Positions 26,391 through 34,812 of a stretch of DNA of 64,000 bases are shown one piece after another. The translations under genes and the position numbers were made by a program. Location of the stretch: assembly GCF_003067705.1 (NCBI RefSeq), contig NZ_QANL01000004.1:372001-436000 (forward strand). The letters run 5' to 3'. Under the pieces are notes generated by a model. That model had not been told where the DNA came from. It ran no database searches and worked only from the letters and a program-made list of their open reading frames with translations. The first letter of the stretch is position 1, and every line of letters begins with the position of its first letter. The DNA comes from Planctomonas deserti. Lineage in GTDB: Bacteria; Actinomycetota; Actinomycetes; Actinomycetales; Microbacteriaceae.

Positions 26391-27416
26391 TCAGGCGGCG
26401 CGGCTCGTCGCCGGGCGGTCGTCGATCCAGCCGATCGGCAGACCGAGCTCCTCGACGGTCTCCGGTGTGGCCGTGTCCTCCCAACCGACCGCGGCGAGGG
26501 CGTCGATCGGCACGGCTGACGCGACCGCGGCGACCCAGCGGGCCGTGTCCTCCGGCTTGCGGCCGGCATCCACCGCGACCCAGACCTGGTCCGGGCGGAC
26601 CGCGGAGAGGATGGCCGGCGCGTCTGCGCCCCAGCCGCACGCCACGAAGGCGGTCTCGCCGCGCTCCACACCGCCGGCGCGGGCGGCGAGGGCGCCGCGG
26701 CGGTCGTCGACCCGGGTCGCTCCCGGCGCGGACCCGGATGCGCACACGGACGCGGAGCCCACCGACGCGGCCATCGCGCCCGCCACCGCAACGGCGTCCG
26801 CTGAGAGCCCGACCACGAGCACGAGGTCGCCCGGGCGCCGGAGCGGGGCGGGCACGGGCACGGGCAGCAGGGTCGTGGTGTCGGCGGCGGGCACCCGCGC
26901 GGACGGCGACACGAGGGGTTCGGGGGCGACCGGCGACGGCGCGTTGTAGGAGAGGTCCTGCAGGAGCTCGGCAAAGGCCGGGGTGCGCGTCGACGGCACG
27001 GAGTCGTCCACGCCGAGCAGTGGCGGGGCGACCGGCCGGCCGACGTCGCCGGGAACCGAGGCGGCTCCGCCAGCGCCAGCACCGGACCTCGCGCCGGCAG
27101 CACCCGCGCCCGCGCCCGCAGCAGCACCGCGGGGAGAGCCCAGCTGCAGCGCCGCCTCCTGCTCCTCGGCGTCCGCGAGCAGCGCGGCGATCCCCGCCCT
27201 GGCCGGGGCGTCGATGACGACGCGGGATCCCGTGGTGCTCGGCGCGCCGACCTCGACGCTGACCTCGAAGTGCCGCTTGGCGAAGAACCCGGCCAGCCCG
27301 CCGACCGTGATGCGCTCGGCGGCAACGATCCGCGCGGCGGGCCCGTGCTCCTCGAGCACGCGCGTCTTCAGCTCCTCGATCGACTTACCCTCAAGCCGCA
27401 ATCGTGTCGTGGGCAC
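26391..27416 (-). CDS. FlhF-like protein without an intact P-loop
   Basis: 341 residues, GTG start overlapping the flhA 3' end by 26 nt. The N-terminus (RLRLEGKSIEELKTRVLEEHGPAARIVAAERI) resembles the FlhF B-domain start, and it sits right after flhA, the flhF position in many flagellar operons. The C-terminal part has the alternating beta-strand pattern of an SRP-GTPase (LVLVVGLSADAVAVAGAMAA; VWVAVDAGRKPEDTARW; AVGWEDT), but the Gly-rich Lys-Thr P-loop is missing, so GTP binding is doubtful. A Pro/Ala linker joins the halves. Probably a divergent FlhF that acts without GTPase activity. Confidence 0.6.
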   Translation of the reverse strand: MPTTRLRLEGKSIEELKTRVLEEHGPAARIVAAERITVGGLAGFFAKRHFEVSVEVGAPSTTGSRVVIDAPARAGIAALLADAEEQEAALQLGSPRGAAAGAGAGAAGARSGAGAGGAASVPGDVGRPVAPPLLGVDDSVPSTRTPAFAELLQDLSYNAPSPVAPEPLVSPSARVPAADTTTLLPVPVPAPLRRPGDLVLVVGLSADAVAVAGAMAASVGSASVCASGSAPGATRVDDRRGALAARAGGVERGETAFVACGWGADAPAILSAVRPDQVWVAVDAGRKPEDTARWVAAVASAVPIDALAAVGWEDTATPETVEELGLPIGWIDDRPATSRAA

Positions 27417-29442
27417 GGACCACCCCCACGGTCTCGATCTTCACGTTGGACGCCGTGGCCTCCTGGTAGGACAGCACGGGGAGGCCGCCGGTCTGCGCCG
27501 ACACGAGGCGGCGGATGGCCGGGCGCAGCGCGGGCGCGCACACCAGGACCGCGCTGAGCCCGCTCGCCTCGACGGTGCCGACGGCGGTGCGCAGCGAGCC
27601 GAGGATGGCCTCGATCCGCGTTGCGTCGAGCAGGATCTGGGTGCCCTGCTCGCTCGGCCGCAGGCCCTCCAGCATCGACTGCTCGAGCGCGGGATCGATC
27701 ATGATCACGCGCAGGATGTCGCCGTCGAGGTGCTGGGCGGCGAGCACCGGCCCGAGCGCCTGGCGTGCCGACTCGATGAGTCCCTCGGGGTCGGTCGACA
27801 CCTTGGCCCGCAGCGTGAGCGCCTCGCAGATGCGCCCGAGGTCGTTGATGGGGATCTGCTCCGCCAGGAGCCCCTGCAGCACGCGCTGCAGCTCGGCGAG
27901 GGAGAGCATGCCGGGCACGAGGTCCTCGATGGCGGACGGGTTGACCTGCTTCACGCCCTCGGCGAGCACGCGCACGTCCTCACGGCTGAGCAGGCGCGCG
28001 GCGTTGTTGCCGATGACGGACGAGAGGTGGGTGACGAGCACCGAGACGCGGTCGATGACCGTGGCGCCGGTGAGCTCGGCGCTGTGCCGCAGCTCGGCGG
28101 GAACCCACTTGCCGGCGAGGCCGAACACGGGCTCGACCGTCGGGGTGCCGGGCAGGGCATCGAGCGCGTCGCCCAGTGCGAGCACCCGTCCGCCCGGGGC
28201 GGTGCCGCGGCCGGCCTCGACCCCGGCGATGCGGATGGCGTAGGTCGAGGGCGGCAGTTCGACGCTGTCCCGGGTGCGCACCGGCGGCACGACCACGCCG
28301 AGCTCCATGGCGACCTTGCGGCGCAGCGCGCGCACGCGGCCGAGGAGGTCGTCGGAGGCGCCGGACACCATGTCGACCAGGTCGGGCGCGAGCAGGATCT
28401 CGAGCGCGTGCACCCGCATCTGCTCGATCAGGTCCTCGGTGGTCTCGCTCGGGGCGACGACCGCCTCGGCCTCCGCCGCGGCGCGGGCGGCCTCGGCCTC
28501 CGCCTTCTCCTTGGCCTTCACGCGCTGCGCGATGACGATCAGCAGGACGCCGACGGCGACGAACGGCAGGATCGGCATCCCGGGGATGAACGCCATGGCG
28601 ATGGCGGCGACGCCCGCGATGAGGAGGGCGGTGCGCGACTGGGTGAGCTGCGTCGCCGCGGTCGAGCCCATGTCGGACTCCGCGTTGGCGCGGGTGACGA
28701 TCATGCCCGTGGACACGGCCATCAGCAGGGCGGGGATCTGGGTGACCAGGCCGTCGCCGATGGTGAGGATGCCGTAGTGGTTGAGCGCGTCGCCGATCTC
28801 CATGCCGCGCTGCAGCATGCCGATCGCGATGCCGCCGATCAGGTTGATGATGATGATCAGGATGCCCGCGATCGCGTCACCCTTCACGAACTTCGACGCG
28901 CCGTCCATGGCGCCGTAGAAGTCCGCCTCGGCCGAGACCTCGGCGCGGCGCTCGCGCGCCTGGGTGTCGGTGATGAGGCCGGCGTTGAGGTCGGCGTCGA
29001 TCGCCATCTGCTTGCCCGGCATCGCGTCGAGGGTGAAGCGGGCGCCCACCTCGGCGACGCGCTCCGCGCCCTTGGTGACGACGACGAACTGGATGACGAC
29101 CAGGATCAGGAAGATCACCGAGCCGATGACGATGGATCCGTCGACGGCGACGTGCCCGAAGGCCTCGATGACCGCCCCGGCGAAGCCGTCGCCCAGCACG
29201 AGCCGGGTGGAGGCGACGTTCAGGCCGAGCCGGAACAGCGTCGCGACGAGCAGCAGGGACGGGAACACCGAGAAGTCGAGCGGCTTCCGCACGAACATCG
29301 TGGTGAGCAGGATCGTGAGCGCGAGCAGCACGTTCAGGATGATGAGGATGTCGAGCAGCCACGCCGGCACGGGCACGACGAGCAGCAGGACGATGCCGAC
29401 GACGCCGACGGGCACGGCGATCTTCGAGAGGTTGCGGTTCAC
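27391..29442 (-). CDS. flhA: Flagellar export gate protein FlhA
   Basis: 683 residues. N-terminal half: about eight membrane helices, starting with LLLVVPVPAWLLDILIILNVLLA and including the FHIPEP-type loop region (GDGFAGAVIEAFG; EVGARFTLDAMPGKQMAIDADLNAG, a hallmark of FlhA/InvA). C-terminal cytoplasmic domain from about residue 330, which docks chaperone-substrate complexes. GTG start one base after the flhB stop. Part of the flagellar type III export gate with FliP, FliQ, FliR and FlhB. Confidence 0.97.
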   Translation of the reverse strand: MNRNLSKIAVPVGVVGIVLLLVVPVPAWLLDILIILNVLLALTILLTTMFVRKPLDFSVFPSLLLVATLFRLGLNVASTRLVLGDGFAGAVIEAFGHVAVDGSIVIGSVIFLILVVIQFVVVTKGAERVAEVGARFTLDAMPGKQMAIDADLNAGLITDTQARERRAEVSAEADFYGAMDGASKFVKGDAIAGILIIIINLIGGIAIGMLQRGMEIGDALNHYGILTIGDGLVTQIPALLMAVSTGMIVTRANAESDMGSTAATQLTQSRTALLIAGVAAIAMAFIPGMPILPFVAVGVLLIVIAQRVKAKEKAEAEAARAAAEAEAVVAPSETTEDLIEQMRVHALEILLAPDLVDMVSGASDDLLGRVRALRRKVAMELGVVVPPVRTRDSVELPPSTYAIRIAGVEAGRGTAPGGRVLALGDALDALPGTPTVEPVFGLAGKWVPAELRHSAELTGATVIDRVSVLVTHLSSVIGNNAARLLSREDVRVLAEGVKQVNPSAIEDLVPGMLSLAELQRVLQGLLAEQIPINDLGRICEALTLRAKVSTDPEGLIESARQALGPVLAAQHLDGDILRVIMIDPALEQSMLEGLRPSEQGTQILLDATRIEAILGSLRTAVGTVEASGLSAVLVCAPALRPAIRRLVSAQTGGLPVLSYQEATASNVKIETVGVVRAHDTIAA

Positions 29443-29443
29443 G

Positions 29444-30544
29444 TCAGTTCGCTCCGGAGCTCTTGGTGGGCTGACTCATGGTGTGGACGCCGCCCGAGGT
29501 GGCACCGCGTGCCTTGAGCGACATCACGAAGGACAGCACTCGGGCGACGGGCGTGTAGTAGTCGACGGGGATCTCCTCGCCGAGGTCGCAGGCGGCGTGC
29601 AGGGCTCGGGTGAGCGGGATGTCGCGCACCATCGGCACCCGGTCCGTCTCGGCCTGCTCGCGGATGCGGGCGGCGATGACGCCGGCGCCCTTCGCCACGA
29701 CCCGCGGGGCGGACAGCCCCGGCTCGTACTTCAGGGCGACCGCGAAGTGGGTGGGGTTCACGAGCACGACGTCCGCCGTGGCCACGGCGGCCATCATGCG
29801 GTTGCGGCTCATGGCGATCTGGCGCGACCTGCGCTGCGCCTTGACCTGCGGGTCACCGTCGCTGTTCTTGTTCTCGTCCCGCACCTCCTTCTTCGTCATG
29901 CGGGTGCGCTTGCGGTTGCGGCGCATGACCACGAAGACGTCGACGGCGGCGAGCAGGAGGCCCATGGCCACGGCGGCGCGCAGCAGCGCGGCGACACCGT
30001 CCCCGCCCGCGGCGAGCAGCGATGCGACCGAGAGCCCGCCCGCGGACATGAGCACCGGGGTCAGCCCCTGCACGACCGTCACGAGCACGAGGGCGACGAC
30101 GCCGGTCTTGACGAGGGACTTCGCGCCCTGCCAGAGCGCCTGCGTGCCGAAGACGCGCTTCATGCCGGTCAGCACGTTGAACTGCTCGTAGTTGCCGGTG
30201 AAGCGCTTCATGTGCACCCCGCCCTGAGCCGCCGCGGTGGCGAGCACGGCGACGGCGACGGTGCCGAGCATCGGCATCACGGTCGCGGCGAGCGAGCCGA
30301 GGCCCTGCGCGAGCGACTCCATCGCCGCCGCCGGGTCCGGTGAGGCGATGACGCTACCGACGGTGAAGAGCTGGTCGAGGCTGGCCTTGGTGCCCGCCTC
30401 GATGGCGGCCGGGGTCATGACGGCGGCGACGCCGACGCCCACCCACGCGGTGAGGTCCTGCGACTTGGAGAGCTGCCCCTTCGAGCGCACCTCCTTCATG
30501 CGCTTCTCGGTGGCCTGTTCGGTGCGTTCGCCCGAGTCCGACAT
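29444..30544 (-). CDS. flhB: Flagellar export switch protein FlhB
   Basis: 366 residues. A charged N-terminus (SDSGERTEQATEKRMKEVRSKGQL) precedes four membrane helices; the cytoplasmic domain has the self-cleavage motif NPTH at 263-266, which switches export from hook to filament substrates. The stop abuts flhA by one base and the start abuts the fliR stop with no gap, so translation is probably coupled. Confidence 0.97.
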   Translation of the reverse strand: MSDSGERTEQATEKRMKEVRSKGQLSKSQDLTAWVGVGVAAVMTPAAIEAGTKASLDQLFTVGSVIASPDPAAAMESLAQGLGSLAATVMPMLGTVAVAVLATAAAQGGVHMKRFTGNYEQFNVLTGMKRVFGTQALWQGAKSLVKTGVVALVLVTVVQGLTPVLMSAGGLSVASLLAAGGDGVAALLRAAVAMGLLLAAVDVFVVMRRNRKRTRMTKKEVRDENKNSDGDPQVKAQRRSRQIAMSRNRMMAAVATADVVLVNPTHFAVALKYEPGLSAPRVVAKGAGVIAARIREQAETDRVPMVRDIPLTRALHAACDLGEEIPVDYYTPVARVLSFVMSLKARGATSGGVHTMSQPTKSSGAN

Positions 30545-31312
30545 CTACTTCACCCCCAGCATCACGTCGACGGCCTGCCCCGTGAGCGACGACACGACGT
30601 CGGGCAGCGCCACGAACACCATGCCGCCGAGCAGAACCGTCATCAGGATCTTGACCGGGAAGCCCATCGCGAAGGCGTTGAGCGCGGGCGCGACGCGGGT
30701 GAGCAGGCCGAGGCCGACGTCCGCGAGGAACAGCACGACAAGGAGGGGCCCCGCGATCTGCACGGTCGCGAGGAACATCTGCCCGAGCCCGTTGACCATG
30801 GCCTCGGCCGGGGAGGCGAGGTCGAGCCCGCCGCCGATCGGCACGGCGTCGAACGTGCGGGTGAGGCCGCCGATGATGAGCTGGTACCCGCCGGAGGCGA
30901 ACAGCAGGGCGAGCGCGGTCATCTGGAACAGCCGGGTGAACTGCGCGCCGTTGAGCATGGCCTGCGGGTCGAAGGCCTGCGCCATCTGGAAGCCGCCGAA
31001 CATGTCGATGATGTTGCCCGCGGACTGCACGGCCGAGAACACGAGCATCACGAGGAAGCCGAGGACCAGCCCGACGACGAGCTCGAGCACGAGCGAGACC
31101 AGGAAGGTCGCCGTGTCGCCGGACACGTAGCCCGGCGTGACCCGCGGCGACACCGCGATCGCGAGCCCGATGGCGAGCATCACCTTCACGCGGGCCGGGA
31201 TCGCGCGGTAGGAGAACGGCGGCGCGATGACGAGGAACGCGACCATCCGCACGCCGGCGAGCATCACGGCCTCGAGCATGGGGAAGTTGATGGGGAGGTT
31301 CACGTCAGCCAC
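30545..31312 (-). CDS. fliR: Flagellar export protein FliR
   Basis: 255 residues, about six membrane helices; FliR-type segments include VRMVAFLVIAPPFSYRAIPARVKVMLAIGLA near the N-terminus and LLVVLFLADVGLGLLTRVAPALNAFAMGFPVKI in the last third. GTG at 31312 overlaps the fliQ stop by 8 nt; GTG at 31303 is an alternative. Part of the FliPQR export channel. Confidence 0.96.
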   Translation of the reverse strand: MADVNLPINFPMLEAVMLAGVRMVAFLVIAPPFSYRAIPARVKVMLAIGLAIAVSPRVTPGYVSGDTATFLVSLVLELVVGLVLGFLVMLVFSAVQSAGNIIDMFGGFQMAQAFDPQAMLNGAQFTRLFQMTALALLFASGGYQLIIGGLTRTFDAVPIGGGLDLASPAEAMVNGLGQMFLATVQIAGPLLVVLFLADVGLGLLTRVAPALNAFAMGFPVKILMTVLLGGMVFVALPDVVSSLTGQAVDVMLGVK

Positions 31313-31580
31313 CGCCCAGCAGCGACGGGATCTTCTCGAACAGCGCGTTCGTGAACGAGACCATCTCCTGGATCATCCAGTGCCCGCAGATGACCAACGC
31401 GATGGCCACGGCGATGGCCTTCGGCACGAACGACAGCGTCACCTCCTGGATCTGGGTGATGGACTGCAGCAGCGAGATCGCGAATCCGACGACCAGCGCG
31501 GTGATGAGCATGGGCGCGGAGATCTTCCCCGCGACCATCAGGCCGGCCAGGCCGATGTCGAGAACGGCGTTGGTGTCCAC
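31305..31580 (-). CDS. fliQ: Flagellar export protein FliQ
   Basis: 91 residues, two membrane helices (about 15-37 and 52-73) with the family segment ALVVGFAISLLQSITQIQE between them. Length is typical for FliQ (about 89). GTG start one base after the fliP stop. Component of the FliP5Q4R1 export gate. Confidence 0.96.
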   Translation of the reverse strand: MDTNAVLDIGLAGLMVAGKISAPMLITALVVGFAISLLQSITQIQEVTLSFVPKAIAVAIALVICGHWMIQEMVSFTNALFEKIPSLLGGG

Positions 31581-31581
31581 G

Positions 31582-32460
31582 TCAGCCTCCCGAGTAGCTC
31601 TTGATGAGGGCCGTGACTATGAGGCCCCAGCCGTCGACGAGCACGAACAGCAGGATCTTGAAGGGCAGCGAGATCATGACGGGCGGGAGCATCATCATGC
31701 CCATCGACATGAGGGCCGCGGAGACGACGAGGTCGATGACGAGGAACGGGATGAAGATGACGAAGCCGATGATGAAGGCGGCGCGCAGCTCGGAGATCAT
31801 GAACGCGGGGATCAGCGTCGTCAGCTGCACGGCGTCCGCGTTCTCCGGGTTCGGCAGGTCCGCGGCCCGGGTCATCAGGGCGAGGTCCTCCTGCCGGGTG
31901 TGCGCGAGCATGAACTCGCGCAGCGGGCCGCTGCCGAGCTCGAGGGCCTTGGCGAAGTCGATGTCGCCGTTCAGGTAGGGCTGCACGCCGAGCGCGTTGA
32001 TGTCGGTGATGACCGGCGCCATGATGAACAGCGACAGGAAGAGCGCGAGGCCGGCGAGCACCTGGTTCGGCGGGATCGACGGCAGCGCGAGCGCGTTCCG
32101 GGTCATGGCGAGCACCACGAAGATCTTCGTGAACGACGTCATCATGAGCAGCAGGGCGGGCGCCACCGACAGCAGCGTGATCCCGAGGAGCGTGACGATC
32201 GCTGAGGACGGCGCGCCGTTCGGGCCGTAGATGTCGAGGGAGACGCCCCCGTCGGTCGAGGTGCCCGCGCCGGGGTCGGCGGGAGCGGCGGGTGCGGCGG
32301 GTGCGGCGGGCGGTGTCGGTTCGACGGGGGCCGCGACCGCGCCGGACGCGCCGGCGAAGAGCAGGGCGAGAAGCACGAGGGCCGCGGCGGCGAGGGCGAG
32401 GATTGCGCGCCGACCGAGCGCGGGACGGCGGGACGGGATCGCGAGGGCGGCGCCGCTCAC
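31582..32460 (-). CDS. fliP: Flagellar export protein FliP
   Basis: 292 residues. A long hydrophobic N-terminal segment (about 18-45) is a probable cleaved signal peptide, followed by an Ala/Pro-rich stretch and the FliP core: LLMMTSFTKIFVVLAMTRNALALPSIPPNQVLAGLALFLS is unmistakable, as is LMTRAADLPNPENA and FMISELRAAFIIGFVIFIPF. ATG overlaps the fliO stop as ATGA. The extra Ala/Pro insert before the core (about 45-75) is longer than in E. coli FliP. Confidence 0.97.
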   Translation of the reverse strand: MSGAALAIPSRRPALGRRAILALAAAALVLLALLFAGASGAVAAPVEPTPPAAPAAPAAPADPGAGTSTDGGVSLDIYGPNGAPSSAIVTLLGITLLSVAPALLLMMTSFTKIFVVLAMTRNALALPSIPPNQVLAGLALFLSLFIMAPVITDINALGVQPYLNGDIDFAKALELGSGPLREFMLAHTRQEDLALMTRAADLPNPENADAVQLTTLIPAFMISELRAAFIIGFVIFIPFLVIDLVVSAALMSMGMMMLPPVMISLPFKILLFVLVDGWGLIVTALIKSYSGG

Positions 32461-33056
32461 CCGGCGCGCCTCTGCCGAAGGGCGAGGCCGGCCTGGCGCC
32501 AGGTGTCACCGGACAGGATGGAGCCGGCGAGGGGCGACGTGGCCGTGACGGGTCGGCCCAGCCGCGACGCGCGGTCGCGCGGACGGCGGAGGACGACGTC
32601 CTCGGCCTCGGCGTCGCCGGAGGTGACGGACGCGGCGGACGCGGGTGCAGTGCGCGGCGTGGTCGTGCCGATCGCGGCGGACACGCCCTCGGCCTCCAGG
32701 ACCTGCGCGAAGGCGCCGGCGCTCGCGGGCACGGCCGCCTCCGTGACGGGGGAGGACTCGGAGCGGGGCGACGGGGACGGAACGGCCGAGAGGACGGCCG
32801 GTGACACGGGGGCCTGACCGGACGACAGCAGCGTGACGGACTGCTCGGTGACCCCGAGCAGGTACCGCGATCCCTCGACGTCGACGACGACCACGGACGC
32901 CTTGGGCGCGATGCCCTGGCGGGTGACGACGGTGACCGCCGAGGCGGCGCGCTTCACACGGGTGCTGCGGGTCACGCGGCGCTGGAGGAACCAGAGCACG
33001 CCGAGCACGACCGCGAGTGACAGCGTGACGCGCGCCGCGAGGACGAGGGTGTCCAC
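32457..33056 (-). CDS. fliO: FliO-like flagellar protein
   Basis: 199 residues. One membrane helix at about 6-25, then a basic stretch and a small domain with KASVVVVDVEGSRYLLGVTEQSVTLLSS, the typical FliO pattern (short beta-rich domain after one helix), then a Pro/Ala/Ser-rich tail. FliO assists assembly of the FliP-FliR complex. The call rests on this pattern and on its place between fliN and fliP. GTG start directly abuts the fliN stop. Confidence 0.85.
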   Translation of the reverse strand: MDTLVLAARVTLSLAVVLGVLWFLQRRVTRSTRVKRAASAVTVVTRQGIAPKASVVVVDVEGSRYLLGVTEQSVTLLSSGQAPVSPAVLSAVPSPSPRSESSPVTEAAVPASAGAFAQVLEAEGVSAAIGTTTPRTAPASAASVTSGDAEAEDVVLRRPRDRASRLGRPVTATSPLAGSILSGDTWRQAGLALRQRRAG

Positions 33057-33761
33057 CTAGTTGATCCCCTCGGCGATGTCGAGGATCTGGGTGATGCGCA
33101 CGGCGTAGTCCTGGTCCACGACCACGACCTCGCCGTGGGCGATGAGCCGGCCGTTCAGCAGCACGTCGGCCGGGGCGCCCGCGGAACGGTCGAGCTCGAT
33201 CACCGCGCCCGGCTCGAGGCCGAGCACATCGCGCACGGCCATGCGGGTGCGGCCGATCTCGACCGTGAGTGCCATCTCGACGTTGTTGATGCGGCCGAGC
33301 TTGCCCGCGACAGAGAGCGGCGCGCGCATCGCGGGACCCCCGATGATGCCGTTCTCCCGCACCCGGATGGCGAACCAGCCCGCGGGCTGCCCTGCGGAGG
33401 TCAGCGCGAAGACCGCGGTCTCGGGGTCGTCGAAGAGGGCGGTCGCGTCGTCAAGGCGGGTCTCGCCCAGCACGCCGGTGCCGAGCTGGCCGACCGCGGC
33501 CTCCAGAGCCGGCCGCAGCACGTCGGCGACGGAGACGAGGGGCGAGTCGGTGCCCGCCGCGGCCGCGATCGACTGCAGGTCGACCAGGACGACGGCGAGG
33601 TCGGCGGACACGCCGCCCACGAAGGAGGCGACGACGGCGTCCCGGGTGTTGCCGACCGGCGCGCCGGCGGGCTGGGCGCCCGCGCGGAGGGGCACCGGCG
33701 TGGGCAGCTGGGCCGCGAGGGCCTCGGCGGCGTTTGCGTGCAGGGCGATCGCGGTGGTCAT
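33057..33761 (-). CDS. fliN: Flagellar motor switch protein FliN with extended N-terminus
   Basis: 234 residues from ATG 33761 with AAGGAG upstream. The last 80 residues are the SpoA/FliN domain (VEMALTVEIGRTRMAVRDVLGLEPGAVIELDRSAG... VLLNGRLIAHGEVVVVDQDYAVRITQI). The first 150 residues are an extra domain, as in FliY-type proteins, with DLAVVLVDLQ and LRPALEAAVGQLG resembling CheC-like halves without clear phosphatase motifs. Forms the lower C-ring with FliM. Follows fliM by 2 nt. Confidence 0.92.
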   Translation of the reverse strand: MTTAIALHANAAEALAAQLPTPVPLRAGAQPAGAPVGNTRDAVVASFVGGVSADLAVVLVDLQSIAAAAGTDSPLVSVADVLRPALEAAVGQLGTGVLGETRLDDATALFDDPETAVFALTSAGQPAGWFAIRVRENGIIGGPAMRAPLSVAGKLGRINNVEMALTVEIGRTRMAVRDVLGLEPGAVIELDRSAGAPADVLLNGRLIAHGEVVVVDQDYAVRITQILDIAEGIN

Positions 33762-33763
33762 GC

Positions 33764-34666
33764 TTAAAACTCCTTGGCTGTGATGACGACGCCGGCGAGA
33801 CGGGAGCCGTTGGCTCCCACCGCGGCGGAAGCGATGGGCTGGCCGCCGACGGTCACGTCGAGGGGCCGGTGCTGGGCGTGCGGGATCGGCAGGATGTCGC
33901 CGACGGACAGGCCGAGGATGACGGCGGGCGTGACCATGGCGGGCGCGAGCTGCAGGGCGACGTCGACCGGCACGGCGGCCACCTGCGCGTCGAGCAGCTC
34001 GCGGGAGTTGGCGGCCGAGCTCATCGGGTTGGTGTCGCCGAGCTGGGGCAGCAGCACGTCCGCGGGGATGGCGAGGGTCGCGGGCGCGGTGCGGTCGCCG
34101 ACGCGGATCTCGAACGCGCCGACGATCATCAGGTCGGACTTGGCCGCGGCCTGCGCGAACTGCGAGTTGTACTGGAAGCTGCCCACGCCGATGGGCGTGA
34201 CCAGCAGGGAGCCGAGCGAGTAGCGCAGGTCCTCGAGCGCGTCGTCCATGAGGCGGCGGACGAGCGCCTGCTCGACGTGGGTGAACTTCCGCTCCGGCGC
34301 GGCCTGGACGCCGGTTCCGCCGAGCATGTAGCCGACCCAGGAGAGGGCTGCGGACGCGGGGAACTGGAGCACCGCCTTGGCCGAGAAGTCCTCGAGCGTG
34401 CACAGCACCATCGCCGTCGTCGCGGGCAGGGACGCCGCGTACTCGTCGTAGGTGTACATGCCGACCTGCTCGCAGGTCACCTGGGAGAGGACGCGCACCT
34501 TCGCGGTGAGCTGCGTGCCCCACTGGCGCGCGAACGTGTCGAATGCGAGCTCGAGCACACGGGAGTGCTCGCGCGCGAGGGTGGTGGGCCGGCGGAAGTC
34601 GTACACCTCGACGGAGCGCGGCTGCTTGGCCGTCGCGGTCGCGATCTGCGGTTCGAGGAGTGTCAC
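33764..34666 (-). CDS. fliM: Flagellar motor switch protein FliM
   Basis: About 300 residues. FliM middle domain segments YDFRRPTTLAREHSRVLELAFDTFARQW and a C-terminal SpoA domain (LDVTVGGQPIA) are clear. GTG 34666 (MTLLEPQ) is preferred over GTG 34675, because the latter overlaps the -10 box of the promoter at 34675-34701. The protein lacks the N-terminal LSQxEIDALL peptide that binds phospho-CheY in most FliM, so coupling to chemotaxis must differ or be absent. First gene of the fliM-to-csrA run. Confidence 0.93.
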   Translation of the reverse strand: MTLLEPQIATATAKQPRSVEVYDFRRPTTLAREHSRVLELAFDTFARQWGTQLTAKVRVLSQVTCEQVGMYTYDEYAASLPATTAMVLCTLEDFSAKAVLQFPASAALSWVGYMLGGTGVQAAPERKFTHVEQALVRRLMDDALEDLRYSLGSLLVTPIGVGSFQYNSQFAQAAAKSDLMIVGAFEIRVGDRTAPATLAIPADVLLPQLGDTNPMSSAANSRELLDAQVAAVPVDVALQLAPAMVTPAVILGLSVGDILPIPHAQHRPLDVTVGGQPIASAAVGANGSRLAGVVITAKEF

Positions 34667-34674
34667 ACCGGGCA

Positions 34675-34701
34675 CTATCGGACGCGGTCAGAGGCGCGTT
34701 A
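34675..34701 (-). promoter_or_regulatory. Flagellar promoter of fliM: TAAC-N16-CCGATAG
   Basis: On the minus strand TAAC (34701-34698), 16 bp, then CCGATAG (34681-34675), ending about 6-9 bp before usable GTG starts. It matches promoters before flgB and flbD and resembles the FliA/WhiG consensus TAAA-N15-GCCGATAA. Confidence 0.7.
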
Positions 34702-34810
34702 GGGGGCGCGCCCCCTCACTCTCACCCCCTTTCGGGGGCGCGGGTCGGTCGCGCGCCTGTCGGCGCTCGTCGGCGCTCGTCGGTGCTCGTCGGCGCCTGT
34801 CGGTGCGTGT
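34702..34810. repeat. Palindrome, hairpin and five 10-bp units between fliM and motB
   Basis: GGGGGCGCGCCCCC (34702-34715) is a perfect 14-bp palindrome directly upstream of the fliM -35 box; CCCCC-TTTC-GGGGG (34725-34738) is a small hairpin that may end the motB transcript; and five tandem 10-bp units of CGGCGCTCGT type fill 34761-34810. fliL, usual in this place, is absent. Confidence 0.6.
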
Positions 34811-34812
34811 GA

